Assembly (NCBI GenBank): GCA_900546925.1
Contig: UREV01000007.1
Span: 32,731 to 96,730, forward strand
DNA: 64,000 nt
Source: an uncultured Bacteroides sp.
Lineage (GTDB): Bacteria; Bacteroidota; Bacteroidia; Bacteroidales; UBA932
Direction of reading: 5' to 3'
Made by a program: the position numbers and the translations under genes. The first letter of the stretch is position 1. The number at the start of each line of letters is the position of its first letter. This document shows, piece by piece, positions 52,628 to 59,733 of the stretch. The notes beneath the pieces were generated by a model that was given only the letters and a program-made list of their open reading frames with translations, made no database searches and had not been told where the DNA came from.

Positions 52628-52659
52628 TTTGCTGATTAGATAAAGACCTTGTAACTTTG
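52628..52659 (+). promoter_or_regulatory. Consensus Bacteroidota promoter of thrE
   Basis: TTTG at 52628-52631 and TAACTTTG at 52652-52659 have the ideal 20-nt spacing, 23 nt before the ATG at 52683. This is one of the best promoter matches in the window. Confidence 0.75.
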
Positions 52660-52682
52660 CAGAAAATAAAATGACTTGACTA

Positions 52683-54113
52683 ATGAATAGTATGAATGAG
52701 ATGCAGGTATCGCCGGAGATGATGGCGAACGCCACAGAGGATAATATCCTTCTTTCTTTGCGGAAAAGGTTGGATTTGCTTCTACGTACGGGACAACTTT
52801 TGCTGGAGAGTGCGGCTGATACCAACAGGATTCGCAGGAATATGGTCAGGGCGGCGTTGTTCTTGGGTTTTACTGAGAAGAATCTGCATCTGTTTATCGA
52901 CCATAATATTCTTATGGTGAATTATAGTGATGAGACTCATTCGTTTACGAAGTTTCAGAAGCGGGTGAAGGATGGTATTAATTTTACTACCATCGAGTCT
53001 ATAAGTCATTTGACTTTCAAGGCGGTAAGAAAGAATTTTTCGGCAGAGCAGTATGAGGAGGAGTTGGAGAAGATAGCACGTCGTCCGCGTAATTACAATC
53101 AGCTTGTGACTTCGACCGGAGCGGCGTTGGCCTGCGGCGGTTTCTGTATACAGTTCGGTTGTGACTGGGTGGCGTTCCTGTATGCTTCTTTGGCTGCTTT
53201 TATCGGGTTTAACTGCAGGGCTTATTTTAACAAGTTGGAGGTCAACAAGTATTTTTCCATAGCTATAGCGGCATTTATTTCGACTATGGTGGCTTGGCTT
53301 ACGACCTATCTCCCTGCTTGGACATCTACGCCGTTGCATCCGCTTTTGGCTTGCGCGTTATTCATCGTTCCTGGAGTGCCGCTCATTAATTTCGTGGATG
53401 ATATGTTGGATACGAATTTCCGTATGGGGCTGGAACGTGCGATCAATACTGTCATGATGATGATGGGTATGGCGTTCGGTATTCTTTTCGCCCTCAAGGT
53501 TTGCGGCTGGACCTTCCATTTCGCCCCGGATATCATGTCCATTCCTATGGTGCCGGAGCATCCGTACTGGATGTATGCGACTGCGGCAGCGATATCTGCG
53601 ATGGGTTTCTCCATGATTTTCAATATCCCGAAGCGTCTTCTCCCTGTGGTTGCCGTAGGTGGTCTTATTGCAGTGTGTACCAGGAATTTGGTGAGCCTGC
53701 ATCCTGATATGTACTGTTCGTTCAGTTTGGGCCAGGGCGGTATTATAGGTTCGCTTGCCGGTTCAGCATTGGTATCTATAATCTGTATTAAGGCGACCCA
53801 TGTTTTCCACACCCCGCATCAGATTTTGGCTATCGCAAGTGTCATCCCGATGGTGCCTGGAGTGCTGATGTACCGCGCTCTGTATTCGCTGATTATGGCC
53901 CCAGGCACACCTGACGAGCAGATGGCGGATTTCGTGGCTGCCGGCGTGAACGGCCTGAATGCCTCTCTGATAATCGCCGCCATCGCCATAGGTGTCGCCG
54001 TCCCGAATATTCTCGCCAGGAATAGGGTCAATGCTGCCAAGCGTCGTGCTTTCGAGGCGCAAATCCGCGAACAGCATGCACAGGGACATTTTATCGATAT
54101 CACGAAACTTTAG
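52683..54113 (+). CDS. thrE: Threonine/serine exporter family protein
   Basis: A 476-residue membrane protein of the ThrE family (DUF1212/DUF3815-like). The N-terminal ~120 residues are soluble and helical, with the family motif RLDLLLRTGQLLLESAADTN. About ten transmembrane helices follow, in two halves. It is predicted to export threonine or serine. It has a strong promoter and a terminator directly after the stop. Its final 48 coding nucleotides are part of a 60-nt sequence repeated exactly at 58918. Confidence 0.9.
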   Translation: MNSMNEMQVSPEMMANATEDNILLSLRKRLDLLLRTGQLLLESAADTNRIRRNMVRAALFLGFTEKNLHLFIDHNILMVNYSDETHSFTKFQKRVKDGINFTTIESISHLTFKAVRKNFSAEQYEEELEKIARRPRNYNQLVTSTGAALACGGFCIQFGCDWVAFLYASLAAFIGFNCRAYFNKLEVNKYFSIAIAAFISTMVAWLTTYLPAWTSTPLHPLLACALFIVPGVPLINFVDDMLDTNFRMGLERAINTVMMMMGMAFGILFALKVCGWTFHFAPDIMSIPMVPEHPYWMYATAAAISAMGFSMIFNIPKRLLPVVAVGGLIAVCTRNLVSLHPDMYCSFSLGQGGIIGSLAGSALVSIICIKATHVFHTPHQILAIASVIPMVPGVLMYRALYSLIMAPGTPDEQMADFVAAGVNGLNASLIIAAIAIGVAVPNILARNRVNAAKRRAFEAQIREQHAQGHFIDITKL

Positions 54114-54125
54114 AAATAGATATCT
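54066..54125 (+). repeat. 60-nt direct repeat, left copy
   Basis: The end of thrE and the first bases of its terminator are identical to 58918-58977. Together the copies bracket 4.8 kb with hipB, broken hipA, the epimerase remnant and NAGLU. Confidence 0.9.
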
Positions 54126-54165
54126 GCGGTTGTGGAACTTCATTCTGCTGCCGCAGATTTTTTTG
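54122..54165 (+). terminator. Terminator of thrE
   Basis: ATCTGCGG (54122-54129) and CCGCAGAT (54151-54158) pair perfectly and are followed by T7. The right half is absent from the 58.9-kb repeat copy. Confidence 0.8.
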
Positions 54166-54198
54166 TAGATAACATATCATATAATAAATAAAAAGTCG

Positions 54199-54206
54199 TA
54201 ACTTTG
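54199..54206 (+). promoter_or_regulatory. -7 box TAACTTTG of hipB
   Basis: TAACTTTG lies 23 nt before the hipB ATG. No TTTG at the normal distance; the closest one (54162) is 33 nt away. Confidence 0.55.
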
Positions 54207-54229
54207 CATACGTAAAGAACTGTTATGGT

Positions 54230-54550
54230 ATGTCAAAGTCTACGATGGGCACCAAGTTGCCAAGAAAGCTGGAAGAGAAAATGAAGGTCGTTGGTGAGCA
54301 GATAAAGCTTGCCAGGCTTCGCCGTGATTTAAGTTTGGCGCAAGTGGCAGAGAGAGCGACGTGTTCTCCACTGACGGTGTCCCGCATAGAAAAAGGGTCT
54401 CCGACGGTGGCCATTGGCATTTATTTGCGAGTTCTATACGCTCTTCAATTGGATGATGATATTCTCCTTCTCGCGAAAGATGATGAACTTGGTAGACAAC
54501 TGCAGGATATGGCACTAACTACCAGGCAACGCGCCTCTAAAAAAGTATAG
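54230..54550 (+). CDS. hipB: HipB-like antitoxin / XRE-family regulator
   Basis: A 106-residue protein with a Cro/C1 helix-turn-helix (residues ~22-75: IKLARLRRDLSLAQVAERAT, then SPLTVSRIEKGSPTVAIG). It precedes a hipA-like gene by 3 nt, the usual antitoxin-toxin order, and would repress the operon and bind HipA. The gene looks intact even though its partner is broken. A 52-nt stretch of its coding sequence (54300-54351) recurs, decayed at four positions, at 58978-59029. Confidence 0.85.
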   Translation: MSKSTMGTKLPRKLEEKMKVVGEQIKLARLRRDLSLAQVAERATCSPLTVSRIEKGSPTVAIGIYLRVLYALQLDDDILLLAKDDELGRQLQDMALTTRQRASKKV

Positions 54551-54553
54551 CGT

Positions 54554-55661
54554 ATGAAGAAATTATATGTTTATGCTGACTTTGATTGGCTTGATTCCCC
54601 GATGCTTGTAGGATCGCTGAGCTATGAGTCGCTGCGCGGAAATGATTCATATGGTTTTGCATATGATAATGACTGGTTGCACAAATATGGCAGCCTTCTT
54701 ATTAGTGCGGATGTTAATAATTATGCCGGCGTGCAATATACAATGCCAGGCAGAGATATCTTCGGATGTTTCGCCGATGCTCTGCCAGACAGATGGGGAC
54801 GGACAATTTATTTGTGTGGCGAACAAACTGTCAATCCCTCCGTTGGCAAGCGTTAGAGACCTGATGTATGCGAGCCAGGAGATTGAAAAAAGTGAAGAGG
54901 AGAATATTCTTCCCGAGAAAAAATGGATACAACAGCTCGTCCATCCCGGCACATCGCTTGGTGGAGCCAGGCCGAAAGCTGGTGTTGTAGATGAGCATAA
55001 GACATTGTATGTGGCGAAATTTCCTTCGCGTAAGGATGATTATGATGTCGGACTTTGGGAACACCTCTGTCATCTTCTGGCGAAGAGCGCGGGTATTCAT
55101 GCGGCAGAAACCGGCGTGTTGAATGCTGGGGACAAATATCATACGCTGCTGTCCCGACGTTTTGATCGCACACAAGATGGTAAACGGATTCATTTTGCTT
55201 CTGCCATGACTTTACTTGGATTGACAGACGGGTGTAATGCAGGAACAGGCAATGGCTATCTGGATATAGTTGATTTTATCCTGCAGAACTGCTGTGATGT
55301 GGAGTCTAATCTGCGGGAACTCTATCGCCGAGTTGCCTTCAATATCTGTGTCGGTAATAGTGATGACCATTTCCGTAATCATGGTTTTCTGCTTACCAAG
55401 CGTGGTTGGACGCTCGCTCCAGCATACGATATGAATCCGACGACCAATGATTATCAAAGTATTCTGATTACAGCATCATCTAACAAGGCGGATCTGAATC
55501 TTCTTCTTGAAGCCTCTGAAGATTATATGCTTAGACGGCATGAGGCTGAAGCTATTGTCAATGAGGTTGTTGCGGCGTTAAAGCCATGGAAATCATTGGC
55601 AACGAAACTCGGCATATCCGAAAGAGAGATAGCCTTATTCGCTGGTAGGTTGCCTTCTTAA
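54554..55661 (+). pseudogene. hipA: hipA kinase toxin gene, internal deletion plus frameshift
   Basis: The N-terminal part (KLYVYADFDWLDSPMLVGSL to FGCFADALPDRWGR, ending at 54856) is in one frame. The rest, from about IPPLASVRDLMYASQ (~54835), is in another. Between them HipA relatives normally have ~60 residues with a re-entrant RR and GxRF segment, which are missing. The kinase part is otherwise well kept: HPGTSLGGARPKAGV (P-loop-like), NICVGNSDDHFRNHG (catalytic Asp/His/Asn) and APAYDMNP (metal-binding Asp). A sequencing error alone would not explain the lost segment. A C-terminal-only protein from an internal start cannot be excluded. Confidence 0.82.
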
Positions 55662-56038
55662 AGCTCTGTGACTTCTCCAGTTTCCACATTAACTGTAAAA
55701 ACGACGCGTTTTTTACTTCCGTCTCTGTTAGTTATGTCAATCTGATATTTCCAAATCAAAGTACCTTGTTCTATAATAGTTGTGTTTTTACGGGCGTCAC
55801 TTTCTATATCTGCTAAGGATGGAATGTGTGTGCTCCAAACATCTTCTCCTGTTTGGGAATTATGTCTAGTTATATGATCTGATGATAGGGATATACCATC
55901 TGTGTATGAGAGAGGTTGAGAATTAATGATATAGTTGTCTTTTAACCTGCAAATCGTTTCACCATGATTATTTATGACACATGTGTATCTATCAAGATTA
56001 GGAATCTCGAACAAATCTTTGTGGCTATATGGGTACAC
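55658..56038 (-). CDS. Hypothetical protein (GTG start)
   Basis: A 126-residue open frame starting with GTG and overlapping the last 4 nt of the hipA remnant, convergent with it. The composition is protein-like, with a beta-rich end (TLIWKYQIDITNRDGSKKRV, then VFTVNVETGEVTEL). No signal peptide or known domain is recognised. A stop lies 2 codons upstream of the GTG, so it could be the 3' fragment of a longer decayed gene. Whether it is expressed cannot be judged from sequence. Confidence 0.4.
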   Translation of the reverse strand: MYPYSHKDLFEIPNLDRYTCVINNHGETICRLKDNYIINSQPLSYTDGISLSSDHITRHNSQTGEDVWSTHIPSLADIESDARKNTTIIEQGTLIWKYQIDITNRDGSKKRVVFTVNVETGEVTEL

Positions 56039-56040
56039 AA

Positions 56041-56075
56041 AGGATTAGCCTGCTACGTGGGCAAGGACTAATCCT
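56041..56075. repeat. Inverted repeat upstream of the hypothetical gene
   Basis: AGGATTAG (56041-56048) and CTAATCCT (56068-56075) are exact complements with a 19-nt loop. It could be a terminator or regulatory hairpin; no T-tract. Confidence 0.45.
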
Positions 56076-56117
56076 GAGTTCTTAATCCATATACTTTCTT
56101 GTTGAATATAATGTATA

Positions 56118-56141
56118 CTATAGCGATAATTATCGCTATAG
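56118..56141. repeat. Perfect 24-bp palindrome
   Basis: Twelve bases (CTATAGCGATAA) followed directly by their exact complement, without spacer. Typical of a regulator binding site, but no gene starts within 200 nt. The remainder of 56142-56409 is AT-rich with GC-rich hairpins (CCGAC/GTCGG at about 56272-56287) and no gene. Confidence 0.55.
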
Positions 56142-56409
56142 TTGCAGATAAAAGATATTATCCCGTCTTTGGCACTTTGATTTTAAGATATAAAGGCCCA
56201 AGAGCGCTGTAATGGCGATTCTGGGGCTTTTGCAATTATGCAAGTATGTAATGCATCAATGGAGATTTCACGCCGACAAGCAGTCGGCCGCGGCGGAACT
56301 CACTCCGCGCAGTTTCTAAATCATTATGTGTTGTTTATAAAAATATTTCCTAAGACTTAAACTTAAAATTAAAAAATTAAAAAATAATGGTGAAATTAAT
56401 AAAAAATTG

Positions 56410-56417
56410 TATATTTG
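56410..56417 (+). promoter_or_regulatory. -7 box TATATTTG of the epimerase remnant/NAGLU
   Basis: TATATTTG lies 30 nt before the ATG of the epimerase remnant and 253 nt before NAGLU. It may still drive NAGLU. No -33 TTTG. Confidence 0.5.
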
Positions 56418-56447
56418 TGCCGGAATTAAATAATGTCGTAGCTTAAC

Positions 56448-56649
56448 ATGGTCAATGTAGATTTCAAAGAGATAGCCTCGCGTTATGAGAAAGAACTCAA
56501 AAGAGTTCGGCGGATATTTCAGCTGTCTCAATCGTGACGGGTCGGTTTATGATGAATCTCGGAGTGCGTCGGGACGACAAGGCATTGATAGAAAAATGTG
56601 TGGAAATCGCTCAGCGAACTTATCGTGGAATAATATTGGCAATCCATAG
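56448..56649 (+). pseudogene. N-acylglucosamine 2-epimerase (AGE) N-terminal remnant
   Basis: The ATG at 56448 reads MVNVDFKEIASRYEKEL, the normal N-terminus of an AGE-family (alpha/alpha-barrel) protein. About 14 codons further on in the family should come FGGYFSCLNRDGSVYD; this appears here in another frame (from 56505), directly adjacent. A short deletion with frameshift has thus removed the bridging codons. After YDESR the sequence is no longer family-like and the frame closes at 56649. It lies 22 nt upstream of NAGLU. AGE converts GlcNAc to ManNAc, so the two would once have formed one amino-sugar pathway. Confidence 0.68.
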
Positions 56650-56670
56650 GGAAAAAATAGGGAATCATAT

Positions 56671-58866
56671 ATGAGAAATATCGCTAGAATACTGTTTGTG
56701 CTGCTGATGGCGCTCTCAGTAAGTTGTGTGCCTGACAATTCGCCGGCGGAAATGAAAGAAATGGTAGGGAGACTCTGTCCGGAACATTCAAATAGTTTCA
56801 GATTTGAGTATCTTTCAGATCAGCCAGACAGCATTGACAGTTATTCTATTGAGACTTATAAGGGTAAGATACTGATAAAAGGAAATACGGTCAATTCAAT
56901 GGCTGTAGGCCTCAATGCTTACCTTAAGAATTTTTGTAATACCAGGGTGTCCTGGTATGCCTCTGATCCTGTCGATATGCCTTCGGTTCTTCCTTTGCCG
57001 GAGGATAAAATCCAGGCAAGTGCAAGATGCTCCAACCGGTTCTTCTTGAACTACTGCACGTTTGGCTATACTATGCCTTACTGGAAATGGTCAGACTGGG
57101 AGCGGCTTATAGACTGGATGGCGCTTAATGGTGTCAATATGCCATTGGCGATTACCGGGCAGGAATCAATATGGTATAAAGTATGGACTGACATGGGCTT
57201 GACTGACGAGCAGATCCGTTCATATTTTACAGGGCCGGCTCATCTCCCTTGGCATAGAATGTCAAATGTGGATTATTGGCAGAGTCCTTTGCCTGAATCA
57301 TGGTTGGAAAACCAGGAGGAATTGCAGAAAAAGATATTGAAACGGGAGCGCTCATTGGGAATGACACCGGTCTTGCCGGCATTTGCTGGGCACGTTCCTG
57401 CTGAGTTGAAACAAGTACGTCCTGAGGCTAAGATTTATACTATGAGCCAATGGGGTGGATATGACGACCGATACAGAAGCCATTTCATTGACCCTGAAGA
57501 TCCTCTCTATTCTGAAATACAGAGACGATTCCTTGAGGCGCAGACTGAAGTTTACGGTACGGACCATATCTATGGCATTGACCCTTTCAATGAAGTGGAT
57601 TCTCCGGACTGGAACGAAGAGTTCCTTTCAAATGTGTCGAAAAAGATATACAAATCCATTGAATCTGTAGATAAGGATGCTGTCTGGCTTCAGATGACGT
57701 GGATGTTCTATCATTCGGCTGAGAAATGGACGGACTCCCGGATTGAAGCTTTCCTGAACGCGGTGCCTGAGAACAAATTGGTCTTGCTTGACTACTATTG
57801 TGATTTTGAGGAGCTGTGGCGAAGAACAAAGAATTATTACGGCAAGCCGTACATCTGGTGCTATCTTGGTAATTTCGGCGGAAATACCATGCTTGCAGGA
57901 GATATTGATGATGTAGATTTCAAGATCAACAGGCTCTTTGAAGAAGGCGGGGATAATGTTTTCGGCGTAGGCGTCACATTGGAAGGTCTCGATGTCAATC
58001 CGTTGATGTATGAATATGTTTTTGACAAGGTCTGGAATCCAGATATGAGACCGCAGGACTGGATTAGGACCTGGTCTTTGTGCAGAGGGGGAAAGGTTAA
58101 TGAAAAGGTGAATTCGGCCTGGCAGAAACTGCATGAGGATATATATACGAAGCCTGCTCTATGTGGTCAGGCAGTGCTGATAAATGCCAGGCCACAGTTG
58201 GAAGGTGTCCAGGGCTGGAATACCCAGCCTGAGTATCATTATGACAATGATGTGTTATGGCGAATTTGGGAAGAACTGCTTTCTGCCGGGGATATCGACA
58301 ATGCGCTTTTCAAGTTTGATGTGATCAATGTCGGCCGTCAGGTTTTGGGAAATCTTTTTTCTGATTTCCGCGACCGTTTTACGGAATGCTACAAAAAGCA
58401 TGATATCCTTGGTGCGGAGAAAATGGCTGCTCAGATGGACCAGCTCATAGCCGATTCGGACAGGCTCCTTTCCTGCTCGATTGAACTCAATATGGGAAAG
58501 TGGATCAGAGATGCAAGGGAATTCGGAAAAACTGAGCAGGAGAAACAGTATTACGAAGAAAATGCAAGATGCATAGTTTCAGTCTGGGGACAGAAAGGAA
58601 CTCAGCTTAACGATTATGCAAACAGGGGATGGGCTGGACTTACCCGCAGTTTTTATCGTGAGCGCTGGAGCCGTTTCACCTCAGCCGTGATATCAGCCAT
58701 GAAATCAGGAAGGCAGTTTTCCCAGGACGACTATCAGAAAGATATCATTGAATTTGAATATCAATGGACATTGCAGCATGAGGATTTCCCTTTGGTTTCC
58801 GGAGAAAATCCCTTCAATGTTGCCTCTGAATTGTCAGAAAAATATCGTGTGATTACAGCTCGTTAG
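56671..58866 (+). CDS. Alpha-N-acetylglucosaminidase lipoprotein (GH89)
   Basis: A 731-residue NAGLU-family enzyme with a lipoprotein signal (lipobox SVSC, Cys19). Residues ~20-110 are the small N-terminal domain, followed by the TIM-barrel (CTFGYTMPYWKWSDWERLID, then NGVNMPLAITGQE) and the C-terminal helical domain. Glu308 in DPFNEVDSP is the probable acid/base and Glu438 in GVTLEGLD the nucleophile. It would release terminal alpha-GlcNAc from mucin-type or heparan-type glycans at the cell surface. It belongs to an islet bounded by direct repeats, and an AGE remnant lies upstream. The enzyme itself appears complete. Confidence 0.92.
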   Translation: MRNIARILFVLLMALSVSCVPDNSPAEMKEMVGRLCPEHSNSFRFEYLSDQPDSIDSYSIETYKGKILIKGNTVNSMAVGLNAYLKNFCNTRVSWYASDPVDMPSVLPLPEDKIQASARCSNRFFLNYCTFGYTMPYWKWSDWERLIDWMALNGVNMPLAITGQESIWYKVWTDMGLTDEQIRSYFTGPAHLPWHRMSNVDYWQSPLPESWLENQEELQKKILKRERSLGMTPVLPAFAGHVPAELKQVRPEAKIYTMSQWGGYDDRYRSHFIDPEDPLYSEIQRRFLEAQTEVYGTDHIYGIDPFNEVDSPDWNEEFLSNVSKKIYKSIESVDKDAVWLQMTWMFYHSAEKWTDSRIEAFLNAVPENKLVLLDYYCDFEELWRRTKNYYGKPYIWCYLGNFGGNTMLAGDIDDVDFKINRLFEEGGDNVFGVGVTLEGLDVNPLMYEYVFDKVWNPDMRPQDWIRTWSLCRGGKVNEKVNSAWQKLHEDIYTKPALCGQAVLINARPQLEGVQGWNTQPEYHYDNDVLWRIWEELLSAGDIDNALFKFDVINVGRQVLGNLFSDFRDRFTECYKKHDILGAEKMAAQMDQLIADSDRLLSCSIELNMGKWIRDAREFGKTEQEKQYYEENARCIVSVWGQKGTQLNDYANRGWAGLTRSFYRERWSRFTSAVISAMKSGRQFSQDDYQKDIIEFEYQWTLQHEDFPLVSGENPFNVASELSEKYRVITAR

Positions 58867-58917
58867 CAAAGCGCGGATGTGCTTGTAGTGGTTGGCGGAA
58901 CAAGTGGGGGCTGCCGG

Positions 58918-58977
58918 CGCGAACAGCATGCACAGGGACATTTTATCGATATCACGAAACTTTAGAAATAGATATCT
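58918..58977 (+). repeat. 60-nt direct repeat, right copy
   Basis: Exact copy of the thrE 3' end (54066-54125), including its stop codon. It lies 51 nt after the NAGLU stop. The 58867-58917 spacer shows no feature. Confidence 0.9.
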
Positions 58978-59029
58978 AGATAAAGCTTGCCAGGCTTCGT
59001 TGTGATTTAAGTTTGTCGTAAGTGGCAGA
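58978..59029 (+). repeat. Decayed copy of a hipB segment
   Basis: 48 of 52 bases match 54300-54351 of hipB, and it is joined directly to the thrE-end repeat. It is not an open frame. Nothing else is seen up to the rpsO promoter at 59084. Confidence 0.85.
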
Positions 59030-59083
59030 CTCTCTTATGATATCGCGCAAAGGGTGAATAATCATCAGTTTTCGTCGAAACTT

Positions 59084-59114
59084 TTTGATTTATATGAAAA
59101 AATGGCTATATTTG
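59084..59114 (+). promoter_or_regulatory. Promoter of rpsO
   Basis: TTTG at 59084-59087 and TATATTTG at 59107-59114 are 19 nt apart. The start would be ~64 nt upstream of the ATG. Confidence 0.7.
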
Positions 59115-59183
59115 CAGCCGTTTTTGTCCGGTATCGGATGGGAACAAAGGAATTTATTACATATTAACAAAAATTTTTGCGAA

Positions 59184-59459
59184 ATGGCTGAGTATTTAGA
59201 GGCTGAAAAGAAGCAGGAGATTTTCGCGAAGTACGGAAAGTCTAATACAGACACCGGCTCTCCTGAGAGTCAAGTTGCTCTATTTTCCTACCGTATCAAT
59301 CACCTCACAGAGCATGTGAAGAAGAACAAGAAAGACGTTGTTACTCGTCGTTCACTTCTCCGTCTCGTAGGTAAAAGACGTCAGATTTTGGATTACCTCC
59401 AGAAAGTTGACATCGAGAGATACAGAAAGATCGTTAAGGAGCTTGGTCTCCGTCGATAA
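59184..59459 (+). CDS. rpsO: 30S ribosomal protein S15
   Basis: A 91-residue ribosomal protein (MAEYLEAEKKQEIFAKYGKS, then TGSPESQVALFSYRINHLTE and KDVVTRRSLLRLVGKRRQIL). It binds 16S rRNA in the platform of the small subunit. The start at 59184 fits the family; the longer in-frame extension runs through the promoter and is rejected. A terminator follows, and pnp comes next, the same rpsO-pnp order as in many bacteria. Confidence 0.97.
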   Translation: MAEYLEAEKKQEIFAKYGKSNTDTGSPESQVALFSYRINHLTEHVKKNKKDVVTRRSLLRLVGKRRQILDYLQKVDIERYRKIVKELGLRR

Positions 59460-59477
59460 TACGATAGGAAACGAAAA

Positions 59478-59506
59478 GACCGGTTCCTGGTGGGAGCCGG
59501 CCTTTT
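59478..59506 (+). terminator. Terminator of rpsO
   Basis: CCGGTTCC pairs with GGAGCCGG (one G-U) around a 5-nt loop, followed by CCTTTTT. The next 227 nt up to pnp hold no clear promoter box. Confidence 0.7.
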
Positions 59507-59733
59507 TCAGTTTTTATATAAACTGGTCTACGAAGTAGAAGCGATCCTCTAAACGGGAGGAATAACCACATTTTTAAGTTGTCTGTTTTCGCGACCATAG
59601 ACACTTCGACACGAAAATATTAGCAACCCTTGTCTGTAAAATAAATGACCTGCTGCAGATTACAGGGAGATGATATATGAAATAAGCAAAGAAAACAACT
59701 TCCATTGGGGAAGGCGGGTCAAATGAAGCACTA

